The notes under the pieces: generated by a model | Told to the model about the DNA's origin: nothing | The model's database searches: none | The model's input: the letters and a program-made list of their open reading frames with translations, nothing else | Shown here: positions 34,861-44,719 of the stretch, piece by piece | Layout of the letters: every line of letters begins with the position of its first letter | Position numbering within the stretch: the stretch's first letter is position 1 | DNA from: Chloroflexota bacterium | Lineage (GTDB): Bacteria; Chloroflexota; UBA11872 | Direction of reading: 5' to 3' | DNA length: 64,000 nucleotides | NCBI GenBank assembly: GCA_022824495.1 | Contig: JAJDZU010000014.1 | Span: 116,829 to 180,828 of the forward strand | Position numbers and translations under genes: made by a program

Positions 34861-35042
34861 CGGCGCGGCACGGCGAAACTCGGGCATGGGCTCTGGGCAT
34901 CAATCGTCGCTAATCATCCAGCCGTTGCAGCCACGCACGTAGCGAGTGCTCTATCGAACTTGCCTGCTTTCCCGAGCCCCGCCACGCCCTGACGTCCTGA
35001 ACCGCGCTACCCTGCCCTCGCCCCTGGGCACCCGAGCCGCGC

Positions 35043-36293
35043 ATGCAGTTCTACTCGCTCCCCAGCCTCATCCGTCGCGGCCTGCGCGGCCATCGCGACT
35101 GGACCCCCGCCTGGCGCAAGGCTGAACCGAAGCCGTCCTACGACGTCGTAATCGTCGGCGCCGGCGGCCACGGCCTGGCCACGGCCTATTACCTGGCCAA
35201 GCTCCACGGCGTCACCAACGTCGCCGTGCTGGAGCGCGGCTGGCTCGGCGGCGGAAACATCGGTCGCAACACCGCCATCGTCCGTTCCAACTACCTCTGG
35301 GACGCTAGCGCCCACATCTACGAGTTCTCCCTCAAGCTCTGGGAAGGCCTCAGCCAGGAGCTCAACTACAACGTCATGTTCAGCCAGCGCGGCCTGCTGA
35401 ACATCGCGCACTCCGAACAGGAGATGCGCGACCTCGCCCGCCGCGTCGGCGCCAACCAACTCAACGGCATCGACGCCGAACTCCTGTCCACCGATCAGAT
35501 CTCCAAGCTCGTCCCCGTCCTCAACACTTCGCCCCACACCCGCTATCCCGTCCTCGGCGGCACCTTGCAACGACGCGGCGGCGTGGCCCGCCACGACGCC
35601 GTCGCCTGGGGCTACGCCCGCGCCGCCGATGCCTTGGGCGTGGACATCGTCGAAAACTGCGAGGTCACCGGCATCCGCACCGCCAGCGGTCGCGTCACGT
35701 CGCTCGAAACCACCCGCGGCGAGATCCGCGCCGGCACCGTCGGCCTCGTCGTCGCCGGCAACGCCAGCGTGCTCGCCTCCATGGCCGGTATCCGCCTCCC
35801 CATCCAATCCCATCCGCTCCAGGCCCTCGTCACCGAACCCCTCAAGCCCGTCTTCGACCCCGTCGTCATGTCATCCGCCGTCCACGTCTACATCCACCAG
35901 ACCGACCGCGGCGAACTGGTCCTCGGCGCCGGCATCGACGCCCCCGTCAGCTACGACCTGAACGGCAACTTCCGCATCATCGAGCACGTCCTCGCCGCCG
36001 TCTGCGAGCTTTTTCCGATCTTCAGCCGCGTCCGCATGCTGCGGCAGTGGGCCGGCACCGTGGATGTCTGTCCCGACGCCAGCCCCATCATCTCCGGCAC
36101 CCCGATCAAGGGCCTCTTCATGAACTGCGGCTGGGGCACCGGCGGCTTCAAGGCCACTCCCGGGTCCGGCTGGGTCTTCGCCCACACCCTCGCCCACCAG
36201 GAACCCCATCCCCTCAACGAACCGTTCTCCCTCGACCGCTTCACCACCGGCGCCCTGATCGACGAGCACGGCGCAGCCGCCGTGGCCCACTGA
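35043..36293 (+). CDS. soxB: Sarcosine oxidase subunit beta
   Basis: A 416-residue flavoprotein subunit of heterotetrameric sarcosine oxidase, which oxidatively demethylates sarcosine to glycine. The FAD-binding Rossmann motif is '[20 protein letters not shown]', and '[20 protein letters not shown]' is the family's substrate-channel segment. The C-terminal part '[20 protein letters not shown]' completes the dinucleotide site. It is the first gene of soxBDAG, six nt upstream of soxD. The start ATG in 'CGCATGCAG' is the only good one. Confidence 0.95.
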   Translation: MQFYSLPSLIRRGLRGHRDWTPAWRKAEPKPSYDVVIVGAGGHGLATAYYLAKLHGVTNVAVLERGWLGGGNIGRNTAIVRSNYLWDASAHIYEFSLKLWEGLSQELNYNVMFSQRGLLNIAHSEQEMRDLARRVGANQLNGIDAELLSTDQISKLVPVLNTSPHTRYPVLGGTLQRRGGVARHDAVAWGYARAADALGVDIVENCEVTGIRTASGRVTSLETTRGEIRAGTVGLVVAGNASVLASMAGIRLPIQSHPLQALVTEPLKPVFDPVVMSSAVHVYIHQTDRGELVLGAGIDAPVSYDLNGNFRIIEHVLAAVCELFPIFSRVRMLRQWAGTVDVCPDASPIISGTPIKGLFMNCGWGTGGFKATPGSGWVFAHTLAHQEPHPLNEPFSLDRFTTGALIDEHGAAAVAH

Positions 36294-36299
36294 TCCGCC

Positions 36300-36566
36300 A
36301 TGCTCCTCATCCCCTGCCCCTGGTGCGGACCCCGCGAAGACGACGAGTTCACCTTCGGCGGCGAGGCCGACATCCCCCGTCCCGCCGACCCCGACGCGCT
36401 CACCGACGAGCAGTGGGCCGATTACCTCTTCATGCGCGACAACCGTCGTGGCCACCACCGCGAACAGTGGTGCCACACCGCCGGCTGCCGCCGCTGGTTC
36501 GTCGTCGAGCGCGACACCGTCACCAACGAAATCCTCGGCGCCAGCACCTACGGCGACTCGCAATGA
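36300..36566 (+). CDS. soxD: Sarcosine oxidase subunit delta
   Basis: An 88-residue zinc-binding subunit. It shows the family's 'IPCPWCGPREDDEFTFGGEA' and 'QWCHTAGCRRWFVVERDT' with the four Cys/His ligands. It is placed between soxB and soxA as in other sox operons; its stop codon overlaps the soxA start as ATGA. Confidence 0.95.
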   Translation: MLLIPCPWCGPREDDEFTFGGEADIPRPADPDALTDEQWADYLFMRDNRRGHHREQWCHTAGCRRWFVVERDTVTNEILGASTYGDSQ

Positions 36567-39547
36567 GCCAGCCCTTCCGCCTCGACCACGACGGCCGCAT
36601 CCACCGCGACGCGCCCCTCCAATTCACCTTCGACGGACGGCCCATCGATGCATTCCGCGGCGACACCGTGGCCTCCGCGCTCCTCGCCAACGGCGTCGCA
36701 CTCGTCGGACGCAGCTTCAAGTACCACCGCCCCCGCGGCATCGTCTCCGCCGGCGCCGAAGACCCCAACGCCTTCGTCCAACTCGGCCACGGCGCCCGCA
36801 CCCTCCCCAACCGGCTGGCCACCGTTACCCCCGCCACGCCCGGGCTCGAAGTCCGCCACGTCAACGCCTGGCCCAGCCTGGACTTCGACCTCATGTCCGC
36901 CTTCGGTCTCGCCGCCCCGTTCATCCCCGCCGGCTTCTACTACAAGACCCTCATGTGGCCCCGTCGCCTCTGGCCGCTCTACGAACACTTCCTGCGCCAC
37001 GCCGCCGGCCTCGGCCACGCCCCCGACGCCCCAGATCCCGATCGCTACGACCACGTCCACGCCCATTGCGACGTCCTGGTAGTCGGCGCCGGCCCCGCCG
37101 GCCTCGCCGCAGCCCGCGCCGCCGCGCAGTCCGGTGCCCGCGTGATCGTCGCCGACGAACAGGCCGAATTCGGCGGCGGCCTGCTTTCCACCGCCCAGCG
37201 CGTCGACGGCCTCCCCGCACCGCAATGGGCTGATGCTGCCACCGCCGAACTCTCCTCGGCTCCCGACGTCACCGTCCTCTCCAACACCACCGCCTTCGGC
37301 CTATACGAGAGCAACCTCGTCCTGCTCGCCGAGCGCCTGCACTCCCACCAGCCCGACAACGCCGGTTCCGAAAGCGGCGCCCGCGTTTGGCGCGTCCTGC
37401 CCAAGCAAGTCGTCCTCGCTACCGGCGCCCACGAACGCCCCTTGCTCTTCGCCAACAACGACCGCCCCGGCGTCATGCTCGCCGGCGCCATCTCCACCTA
37501 CCTCAACCGCTACGCCGTCGCCCCCGGCTCTCGCGCCGTCCTCTTCACCAACAACGACTCCGCCTACCGCACCGCCCTTGACCTCGCCGACGCTGGAGTC
37601 CCGGTCGCCGCCATCGCCGATGTTCGACTTGAATCCGACGGCGACCTCCCGTCCCAGGCTCGCGCGCAAGGCATTCCGATCCACACCGGCGCAGTCGTCG
37701 TTCAGGCCCACGGCCGCGGCCGCGTCTCCGCCGCCGAGCTTTGCTCGGTCGGCGGCGCCCCCCTCGGCACCGTCGAATGCGACCTCCTCGGCGTCTCCGG
37801 CGGTTTCGCCCCCGCCCTCCACCTCCACGCCCAGGCCGGCGCGCCAATGACCTGGAACCCCCAGATCGCCGCCTTCGCCCCCCAGCCCTCGCACGACATC
37901 CACCCGGCCGGAGCCGTCACCGGCCACCTTGACCTTTCCTCGGCCCTCCGCCAGGGCACGGCCGCGGGCGCCGCTGCCGCCGCGGCAGCCGGCTGCTCCA
38001 ACGGCCACACTCCGGCAGCGCCCCGGGCCGCCGAAACACCGTCATCGGATCTAGAGCCCTACTGGCTCCCCCCCGGCGACCTTGCCCGCGCCAAACCCCA
38101 ATTCGTCGACCTCCACGAAGACGTCACCCTCGACGATCTCCGCCTCTCCTTGCGCGAAGGCTTCGAGTCCATCGAGCACGTCAAGCGCTACACCACCCTC
38201 GGTATGGGACCCGACCAGGGCAAGCTCGCCAATCCCCTCGCCACCGGCGTCATCGCCCAGCTTCTCGGCCGCGACCCGGCCTCCGTCGGCACCCCCCGCC
38301 ACCGCCCCGCCTACTCCCCGGTTTCCCTCGGCGCCATCGCTGGCCGCCACATCGGCCCGCTCGCCGACCCCGTCCGCGTCACCCCCATGCAGGAGTGGCA
38401 CGAATCCGCCGGCGCCCGCTTCGAAAACGTCGGCCAGTGGCGCCGCGCCTGGTACTACCCCCACCCCGGCGAATCAATGCACGAAGCCGTCGCCCGCGAG
38501 TGCCTCGCCGTCCGCCACCGCGTCGGCATCCTCGACTACTCCACCCTCGGCAAGATCGAAATCACCGGCCCCGACGCCGGCGAGTTCCTCGACCGCGTCT
38601 ACACCAATGCCTGGAAACGCCTCCGCCCCGGCCGCTGCCGCTACGGCCTCATGCTCGGCGAAGACGGCATGATCTTCGACGATGGCGTCACCGCTCGTCT
38701 CGAAAACCAGCGCTACCTCATGTTCACCAGCACCGCCAACGCGGCCCCCGTGCTCGCCTGGCTCGAGCAGTGGCTGCAAACCGAGTGGACCGACCTCCGC
38801 GTCTACCTCACCTCCGTCTCCGAGCACTGGTCCAACATCGCCCTCGCCGGCCCCCGCAGCCGCCAAGTGCTGGCCGCCGCCGGCACCGACATCCCCCTCG
38901 CCCGCCAGGACTTCCCCTTCATGACCTTCCGCCAAGGCCATGTTGCCGGCGTCCCCGCCCGCGTCTTCCGCATCAGCTTCAGCGGCGAACTCTCTTACGA
39001 AATCAACGTCCCCGCCGACCGCGCCCGCCACGTCTGGGAAGCGCTGTTCGACGCCGGCCGGCCCTTCGGCATCACCCCTTACGGCACCGAAACCATGCAC
39101 GTCCTCCGCGCCGAAAAGGGCTTCATCATCGTCGGCCAGGAAACCGACGGCTCCGTCACGCCCGACGACGTCGGCCTCGGCCGCTTGCTCTCCCGCCGCA
39201 AGGACTTCCTCGGCAAGCGCTCCCTCAGCCGCCCGGACTCTGTTCGCCTCGACCGCAAGCAACTCGTCGGCCTGCTCACCGACGATCCCGCCCAGGTCCT
39301 GCCCGAAGGCGGCCACATCGTGGACGCGCCTGGCCGCCGCCGCCCCCTGCCCATGCGCGGCCACGTCACCTCCAGCTACTTCAGCCCCGTCCTCGGCCGC
39401 TCCATCGCCCTCGCCATGATTTCGGGCGGACGCGCCACCCTCGGCGGACGCCTCTACGTAGCCACCCTGGACGAAGACCGCTGGCTCCCCGCCCGCAGCT
39501 GCCACCACGTCTTCTACGATCCCCACGGCGCCCGCCAGCATGTCTAG
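36563..39547 (+). CDS. soxA: Sarcosine oxidase subunit alpha
   Basis: A 994-residue subunit. The N-terminal Fer2-like segment ('FTFDGRPIDAFRGDTVASAL') lacks an iron-sulfur Cys cluster, as in the family. A FAD/NAD-binding domain follows ('VVGAGPAGLAAARAAAQSGA', about residues 170-480). The C-terminal ~370 residues are a GCV_T/aminomethyltransferase-like folate-binding domain ('GILDYSTLGKIEITGPDAGE'). It passes the methylene group to tetrahydrofolate. The start is the ATG that overlaps the soxD stop; a long upstream extension of the frame is antisense to nothing and lies within soxB/soxD, so it is rejected. Overlaps soxG by eight nt. Confidence 0.95.
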   Translation: MSQPFRLDHDGRIHRDAPLQFTFDGRPIDAFRGDTVASALLANGVALVGRSFKYHRPRGIVSAGAEDPNAFVQLGHGARTLPNRLATVTPATPGLEVRHVNAWPSLDFDLMSAFGLAAPFIPAGFYYKTLMWPRRLWPLYEHFLRHAAGLGHAPDAPDPDRYDHVHAHCDVLVVGAGPAGLAAARAAAQSGARVIVADEQAEFGGGLLSTAQRVDGLPAPQWADAATAELSSAPDVTVLSNTTAFGLYESNLVLLAERLHSHQPDNAGSESGARVWRVLPKQVVLATGAHERPLLFANNDRPGVMLAGAISTYLNRYAVAPGSRAVLFTNNDSAYRTALDLADAGVPVAAIADVRLESDGDLPSQARAQGIPIHTGAVVVQAHGRGRVSAAELCSVGGAPLGTVECDLLGVSGGFAPALHLHAQAGAPMTWNPQIAAFAPQPSHDIHPAGAVTGHLDLSSALRQGTAAGAAAAAAAGCSNGHTPAAPRAAETPSSDLEPYWLPPGDLARAKPQFVDLHEDVTLDDLRLSLREGFESIEHVKRYTTLGMGPDQGKLANPLATGVIAQLLGRDPASVGTPRHRPAYSPVSLGAIAGRHIGPLADPVRVTPMQEWHESAGARFENVGQWRRAWYYPHPGESMHEAVARECLAVRHRVGILDYSTLGKIEITGPDAGEFLDRVYTNAWKRLRPGRCRYGLMLGEDGMIFDDGVTARLENQRYLMFTSTANAAPVLAWLEQWLQTEWTDLRVYLTSVSEHWSNIALAGPRSRQVLAAAGTDIPLARQDFPFMTFRQGHVAGVPARVFRISFSGELSYEINVPADRARHVWEALFDAGRPFGITPYGTETMHVLRAEKGFIIVGQETDGSVTPDDVGLGRLLSRRKDFLGKRSLSRPDSVRLDRKQLVGLLTDDPAQVLPEGGHIVDAPGRRRPLPMRGHVTSSYFSPVLGRSIALAMISGGRATLGGRLYVATLDEDRWLPARSCHHVFYDPHGARQHV

Positions 39548-40145
39548 CCCGACACCCCGCCGCTCACCGCTCGGCGCAATTGAGTCGGTTCAGCATCCTC
39601 CCCAGGAAGCCCAACTCTTCGAACGCCCCTTCCTCACCCAGATCAATCTGCGATTGGACCCCGCCGACTCGGAAGCTCTCGCTGCGATCCAGCTAGTGCT
39701 CGGCGTCCAACTCCCGCTCACCCCCAACACCACAGCCGCCGGCCAAGAACTGCTAGCCGCTTGGCTCGGACCGGACGAATGGCTCCTGCTAACCGAGCAC
39801 CACCAGCCCGACGCCCTGGTCACTAATCTTCAGGCCGCCCTTACCGGCCACTTCGCCTCCGTCGTTGACACGAGCGCCGGCCAAACCGTCATTCGCCTGT
39901 CCGGCCCCTCCGCCCTCGATGTCCTCGCCCGCGGCTGCGCCCTCGATCTCCATCCCTCAGCCTTCCCACCGGGCGCCTGCGCTCAAACCCTGCTCGCCCG
40001 CGCCCAGGCCCTGCTAATCGCCGTCGACGCCGCGCCCACCTTCGACATCATCGTCCGCCGCAGCTTCGCCCCCTACGTCGCCGCCTGGCTCCAAGACTCC
40101 GCCCACCAATTCGACCTCCACTTCCCAACATCGGACACCGCATGA
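39540..40145 (+). CDS. soxG: Sarcosine oxidase subunit gamma
   Basis: A 201-residue subunit. It has the GCV_T-like core typical of SoxG with 'AWLGPDEWLLLTEHHQPDAL' and 'SVVDTSAGQTVIRLSGPSAL', and 'GCALDLHPSAFPPGACAQTL', all diagnostic of the family. It overlaps the end of soxA and is last in the operon. No glyA, folD or purU follows, unlike many sarcosine operons. Confidence 0.93.
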   Translation: MSSPTPRRSPLGAIESVQHPPQEAQLFERPFLTQINLRLDPADSEALAAIQLVLGVQLPLTPNTTAAGQELLAAWLGPDEWLLLTEHHQPDALVTNLQAALTGHFASVVDTSAGQTVIRLSGPSALDVLARGCALDLHPSAFPPGACAQTLLARAQALLIAVDAAPTFDIIVRRSFAPYVAAWLQDSAHQFDLHFPTSDTA

Positions 40146-40193
40146 GCAACCGTTGCAGAACCCGCCTGGCCATCGCCAGGGCAGCCTCTTCCT

Positions 40194-40228
40194 CCCTCTC
40201 CCTTGAGGGAGAGGGCTGGGGTGAGGGT
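40194..40228 (+). repeat. REP-like palindromic repeat, copy 2
   Basis: CCCTCTCCCT-TG-AGGGAGAGGG followed by CTGGGGTGAGGGT; identical in stem, loop and tail to the copy at 30912. Confidence 0.7.
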
Positions 40229-40349
40229 GGCAGCTTGCCCCACCACCCAGGCCGGAGTCCGGCAACCAGGCTCGCTTGGGAAAGAGGCCGGCGACGTCTT
40301 CGCCGGAGGGTGCGAGGAGTCAATCCCTTCGAGGAGACGCCGTCTTATT

Positions 40350-40385
40350 CCCTCTCCCTGGCAGGGAGAGGGCTAGGGTGAGGGT
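40350..40385 (+). repeat. REP-like palindromic repeat, copy 3
   Basis: CCCTCTCCCT-GGC-AGGGAGAGGG followed by CTAGGGTGAGGGT; the loop differs from copies 1 and 2 and the tail has one change. Confidence 0.7.
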
Positions 40386-40517
40386 CGAAAGCCCGGAATC
40401 CCTCCCAAGCCCTGAGCCAGCCACGCCGCCCCCTCGACGAAGCCGCTCTTCCCCTCTCCTGGGGAATAGACATGGGGTCTTCGGGGCACTCGCGCTTGAG
40501 TCACGCAAAGGTCTCCC

Positions 40518-41396
40518 ATGAGCACCAACCTCCGCCTCGTCCTCCTCGGCACCGGCAACCCAACTCCCCGCGCCCACCGCGCCGGCCAATCCATCGCCGT
40601 CCTGTCAGACGATGCCGGCGCAATCTTCGACCTCGGCCCTGGCTCTGCCATGAACCTCTTCGCTTCGCCAGTCGACCCGCTGGCAATTGATCAACTCTTC
40701 TTCACCCACCACCACTTCGACCACATGGCCGACTTTGGCCACTTCGTCATGGCCCGCTGGGACCAGGGCGCCGGCGCCGGCGATGCGCTCACCGTCTACG
40801 GCCCCCCGCCGCTCCGCCGCATCGCCGATCTGCTCTTCGGCCCCGAAGGCGTCTACGGCCCCGACCTGCAGGCCCGCACCCGCCACCCCCTCAGCCAGCG
40901 CATCCACCAACTCCGCGGCGGCCCCATGCCCCGCACGCTCCCTGCCCTGGACATCCGCGAACTTGACGAAGGAGACGCTGTCGCTTGCGACCGCTGGACC
41001 GTAACCACCGGCCCCGCCCGCCACGTCCAGCCCTACCTCACCTCGCTGTCGTATCGCCTCCAGACTCCCGCCGCTTCCGTGGTCATCTCCGGCGACACCC
41101 GCCCCCTTCCGGTGCTCGTCGATTTCGCTCGCGACGCCGACGTCCTCGTCCACATGGCCATGGACCTCCAGGACGAAATCGACCGCTGGCCCGAAATCGC
41201 CACCAGCTGCACCGGCGCCGCCGGCGCCGCTCGAATCGCCGCCCAGGCCAACGTCAAGCACCTCGTCCTCGTCCACCTGGACACCACCGCCGACCACCCC
41301 GACCGCCAATCCGCCATGCTCGCCGAGGCCCGCGCGGAGTTCTCCGGCAACATCACCCTCGGCGAGGATCTCCTCGAAATCCCCGTCCCCGCCTGA
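40518..41396 (+). CDS. MBL-fold metallo-hydrolase
   Basis: A 292-residue metallo-beta-lactamase-fold protein. The zinc motif 'FFTHHHFDHMADFGHF' (HxHxDH) is present. Further metal His/Asp lie in 'TTGPARHVQPYLTSLSYRL', 'VVISGDTRPLP' and 'HLVLVHLDT'. This layout resembles the RNase Z/arylsulfatase-like branch, which includes tRNA 3' processing enzymes and diverse hydrolases; the flexible arm of RNase Z is not evident, so a small-molecule hydrolase is more likely. It follows soxG after a repeat-filled gap and is convergent with the transketolase-like gene. Confidence 0.88.
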   Translation: MSTNLRLVLLGTGNPTPRAHRAGQSIAVLSDDAGAIFDLGPGSAMNLFASPVDPLAIDQLFFTHHHFDHMADFGHFVMARWDQGAGAGDALTVYGPPPLRRIADLLFGPEGVYGPDLQARTRHPLSQRIHQLRGGPMPRTLPALDIRELDEGDAVACDRWTVTTGPARHVQPYLTSLSYRLQTPAASVVISGDTRPLPVLVDFARDADVLVHMAMDLQDEIDRWPEIATSCTGAAGAARIAAQANVKHLVLVHLDTTADHPDRQSAMLAEARAEFSGNITLGEDLLEIPVPA

Positions 41397-41505
41397 CGCG
41401 CGAACTTAGGTCGAGCGAACTACAACCCAACCGCCGCTCCTTCTCCCTCTCCAGGGAGACCCTTGCAAATCGCCCTTCGCCCTCGCGAGAGGGCCGGCTC
41501 TTGCT

Positions 41506-41538
41506 CCCTCTCCCGTGGGAGAGGGCTGGGGTGAGCGT
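41506..41538 (+). repeat. REP-like palindromic repeat, copy 4
   Basis: CCCTCTCCC-GT-GGGAGAGGG followed by CTGGGGTGAGCGT and CTTCC. A degenerate half-copy (CCCTCTCCAGGGAG) lies 50 nt to the left. Confidence 0.7.
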
Positions 41539-41640
41539 CTTCCGGTCGTGGCCTCACACGCCACCACCGCCCCTTCGCTCGCCTCGCCTATGAGGGGGAT
41601 TTCGAGCGAACGGTGGGTGATGCCCGCAACTCAGCGTGGA

Positions 41641-44199
41641 CTACAGGCCGACCGCCGCCTGCTGCCGCGCCAGCCGCGAGTCGTGGTCCTCGGCAAACCG
41701 CTTGATACCGGCATAGATCGAGTCCGCGTCCAAATGCGCTTCCGCGATCACGTCCGGCTCCGTCCCGCCGGTCAGCCACTGGTCGTCCCAGTCCGACCAC
41801 AGCGAGTACTCGTCCGTCAGCGGTCCAAGGCCGCTCACCGGTGGGAATCGCCGCGTGCCGGTCGAAACCACCATCGCGTCATACCGGCTGGCGGCCGACA
41901 CAATCGAGTCGCGGTAGGACGCCGGCTGGCGCGCGAACAGCTCTTCGCTGACCACCGCCACCACCCGCACGTTTACCCCGGCCTCGTCCAGCCGCGGCAG
42001 CACGTTCACCAGGTTCACGGTTGAGTTCGAGCCCTGCACGAACACCGTGCCCTGCGCGGGCTTGTCCGCGTCCCAGTCTCGGATCAGGTACAAACCCTTC
42101 GCCGCGGCCAGCGGGTCTGAGTCGGCAAACGTGTTCCGGTCCGCAACCGGGAAGTCCGGCCGCGCCACCTCGATGATGATCACGCCCACCTTCGGGTCCT
42201 GCGCTGCCAGCGAAGCCGCCGCGAAGTACCCGGGTGCCACGTCGTTGTAGTCCCAGAAGCTCAGGTTGATCGCCTGGCCCCGCGGGAACAGCTTCCACAC
42301 CTGCGGCGCAAAAATGCCGAAGTGCGTCCGTGCGTCCGCCGCCGTCTCCGGACCGGAGTGTCCGGCCAGGATGTGCAGCACGCCCACGCGGAACGGGCTG
42401 TCCTGGTTCTGCTGGCTCCAGACGCGCGCCGGCAGGTACATCAGCGGCGTGAATGCGCCATAGGTCCCGCTCAGCGCCCAGACCCCCGCGTGCATGTCCG
42501 GATCCATCGACGCCGACTGGCTCACGAACCCGATGGCCGACGACGCGTTCCCGGCTTCCTCGATCGGCGCCTTGATGCGCGTGCCCAGCGGGTTGCCGAT
42601 CGGGTCGTAGTGCCCCCACAGCGCGCCGTTCTCCACGTTGATCGAGCTCGACAGGTCGGCCGCCAGCGTGATGAACCGGTTGTCCGTCACGTAGTTGGTC
42701 CACTTGATGATCTCGGAAATCGCCCGCCGTGTCCCCGCCACGTCGCCGGCCTTCTTGAACAGCTCGATGTCCACCGTCGTGGTCTCGCCGGAGACCTCGT
42801 TGGTCACAGCCAGCGATTGCGGCTCTTGCGGGATGTTCTGCGGCTGCAGCCGCTCGTCCTGGAACGGATCGGACGACGTGTCGATTCGCAGCGGCAACTC
42901 GTCGTTCAGCGAGTCGCCAATCTCAACCAGCTTGTCGGCCAGCCAGTCGCCCAGGCCGTTCTGGTTCAGCACCGACATCGCTACGTCGATGTTCGTCTTG
43001 AACTGGATCAGCCGTTCGCGCTCGTCGCTCACCGGGCCGTCCCGGATCCCGTCGAACTCCACCCCGAAGCGCTGCTCGAAACTCTCCGCCAGCGCCACGA
43101 AGTACGGCTCGTTCATCTTCATCTCGTACGGGTGGCTGTGATACCCCACCAGTTGCTCGCCGAAACCGGCAATCTGCCCGTCCTGCGCGCTCGGCCACCA
43201 GCCCTTGGTCGTGTTGCCAACCACGATCAACGGTCGCCGGTCCTCGGGGTCCCAGTCCTCCATCATCTTCAGCGCGGCCATGATCTGGTCGTAGTCGTTG
43301 CCGTCGTCCAGCGACAGCACGTTCCAGCCGTAGGAGGTCCACTGGTCCTCCATCACGTAGCCCTCGGCCACGTCCTCGCCGATCACGCCGCCCACCAGCG
43401 AGTCGTCGATCCCGGCGTTGTTGTACGACAGCAGGATCCGCAGCCGCTTCCCGACCTTCTGCGCCAGCGCCTGCGTCTTCAGCTCCTGCGCGTGACCCTC
43501 GGTCATCGCGAACTCGCCTTCCAGCGCGATGATCTTCAGCGAGTCGTCGGCGCCGACGAAGTCCCAGAACGCCGCCTTGCCGGCCGCCGTGGCGACCCCG
43601 ACACCCGATGGACCGCCGTTCACGTCGTTCGTCAGGTCGGTCGTCTCCGCGTGCCCCGCCAGCGAGCGGATCCCGCGAATCTTCGCCTGCGCGAACAGCG
43701 GGTGGTCGGCCAGCCCGTTCTCCTCCAGCAGCGTGTCCAGCGCCTCGCGACCGCGCCGGAACCCCAGCGCGTCAATCGCCAGCATCCCGATGTTCGGGTC
43801 CACGGCGTACTGCGCGTCGCCCGTCGCCGCGTGCTTCCGCGCCATCGCCTCGCCCATGATCATCCACAGCGCGTACGCCGTCGGGATGTTGTGCCCGCCC
43901 GCCAGCATGAAGCGGTCGCAGTACGGGTGCTTCGGCCGTCGGTAGTCGTACCGCAGCGCCCCGTTCTCCGGGCCGCCCAGGTGCAGCGCCACGTTGTACG
44001 GCGTATAGGCCAGCGGCCCGCCGAAGTGCCCCGTCTGGGCGTAATTGCCCAACAGCACCAGCGTCATGGCGGTGATGAACCCAACGTCTTCGAGTCGGTC
44101 CCGGTCGTAGTCGGGAATCTCGACGCTGTGCTCGGTGGCCACCTGCTGGGCCGCGGCCCGTCGCAGTGTCGCCACGGCGCTACCGTTTTGGCTTGTCAT
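41641..44199 (-). CDS. Transketolase-like thiamine diphosphate enzyme
   Basis: An 852-residue ThDP enzyme of the transketolase/E1 superfamily with pyrophosphate domain, pyrimidine domain and C-terminal domain. Recognisable parts: 'DRFMLAGGHNIPTAYALWMI', 'IRGIRSLAGHAETTDLTNDV' (transketolase GH-E-x-x-T-P-like loop), the ThDP/Mg loop 'IALEGEFAMTEGHAQELKTQ', then 'LLSYNNAGIDDSL', and in the second half 'TLAADLSSSINVENGALW'. The GDG of the canonical ThDP motif reads EGE here. It is longer than ordinary transketolase (~660) and shorter than AceE (~890). It could act on sugar phosphates or an unusual 2-oxo acid; phosphoketolase is less likely. No partner E2/E3 is adjacent. Confidence 0.85.
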   Translation of the reverse strand: MTSQNGSAVATLRRAAAQQVATEHSVEIPDYDRDRLEDVGFITAMTLVLLGNYAQTGHFGGPLAYTPYNVALHLGGPENGALRYDYRRPKHPYCDRFMLAGGHNIPTAYALWMIMGEAMARKHAATGDAQYAVDPNIGMLAIDALGFRRGREALDTLLEENGLADHPLFAQAKIRGIRSLAGHAETTDLTNDVNGGPSGVGVATAAGKAAFWDFVGADDSLKIIALEGEFAMTEGHAQELKTQALAQKVGKRLRILLSYNNAGIDDSLVGGVIGEDVAEGYVMEDQWTSYGWNVLSLDDGNDYDQIMAALKMMEDWDPEDRRPLIVVGNTTKGWWPSAQDGQIAGFGEQLVGYHSHPYEMKMNEPYFVALAESFEQRFGVEFDGIRDGPVSDERERLIQFKTNIDVAMSVLNQNGLGDWLADKLVEIGDSLNDELPLRIDTSSDPFQDERLQPQNIPQEPQSLAVTNEVSGETTTVDIELFKKAGDVAGTRRAISEIIKWTNYVTDNRFITLAADLSSSINVENGALWGHYDPIGNPLGTRIKAPIEEAGNASSAIGFVSQSASMDPDMHAGVWALSGTYGAFTPLMYLPARVWSQQNQDSPFRVGVLHILAGHSGPETAADARTHFGIFAPQVWKLFPRGQAINLSFWDYNDVAPGYFAAASLAAQDPKVGVIIIEVARPDFPVADRNTFADSDPLAAAKGLYLIRDWDADKPAQGTVFVQGSNSTVNLVNVLPRLDEAGVNVRVVAVVSEELFARQPASYRDSIVSAASRYDAMVVSTGTRRFPPVSGLGPLTDEYSLWSDWDDQWLTGGTEPDVIAEAHLDADSIYAGIKRFAEDHDSRLARQQAAVGL

Positions 44200-44449
44200 C
44201 CCTGGGTTGCTCCTCGTCTGGCCTGGGTGGCGGCGTGTCTTTCGGTCCCTGTGCCGTCCTTATCGCCGCACCCATGCGGCTGCCGCTTCGTACATCCACC
44301 TGGAGGCCGGGGCGCGCTCACACGCAGCACCGCCCGACCGCCCGGTAAGCCTACCGAATCAGCGGCCCATCCTGAACTCGCGCCACCGCCGAATGGCAGC
44401 CGAGTCATGGCGCTTGAAGGTCTGTTCGCTATATGCGAACATGGCTTCA

Positions 44450-44719
44450 ATGCCGCAGAGTCTGCGCATCGAATGGACGGCGAGGGCGGTTAGAGACATG
44501 CGTCGCCTGAACGTCCAGGATCGCGAGAGAATCATCGGCAGAATCGAGCGGTACGCGGGCGATCCAGCCGCCTTCGCCCGGCAAGTGGTCTCGCTCACTG
44601 GAAGTCCGTTTCGTCGGATTAGGGTCGGCAACTATCGCGTGCTCTTCCGAATCGAACGGGAGGTAGTCGCCATCATGCTCGTCTTGCGCGTGCGGCATCG
44701 GAGGGAGGCGTATGACTAG
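44450..44719 (+). CDS. RelE/ParE-family toxin
   Basis: An 89-residue type II toxin of the RelE superfamily. The core 'LRIEWTARAVRDMRRLNVQD' and the catalytic/RNA-binding strand segment 'SPFRRIRVGNYRVLFRIERE' are clear. RelE-type toxins cleave mRNA on the ribosome; ParE types poison gyrase. It precedes its antitoxin, overlapping it by eight nt (ATGACTAG), which is the gene order of HigBA-like modules. ATG at 44441 is an alternative start. Confidence 0.88.
   Translation: MPQSLRIEWTARAVRDMRRLNVQDRERIIGRIERYAGDPAAFARQVVSLTGSPFRRIRVGNYRVLFRIEREVVAIMLVLRVRHRREAYD

Larger units (their letters stand above)
40146..40517. other. 372-nt gap with two REP-like palindromes
   Basis: No gene is seen. Two copies of the CCCTCTCCC palindrome (40194 and 40350) in the same orientation, and a degenerate third (near 40450), fill most of the gap between soxG and the MBL-fold gene. 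Confidence 0.7.

Noticed and set aside
42322..44493. 723-codon plus-strand frame opposite the transketolase-like gene
   Set aside because: Arg/Val/Gln-biased antisense shadow with no recognisable motif; the minus-strand product is a clear ThDP enzyme.
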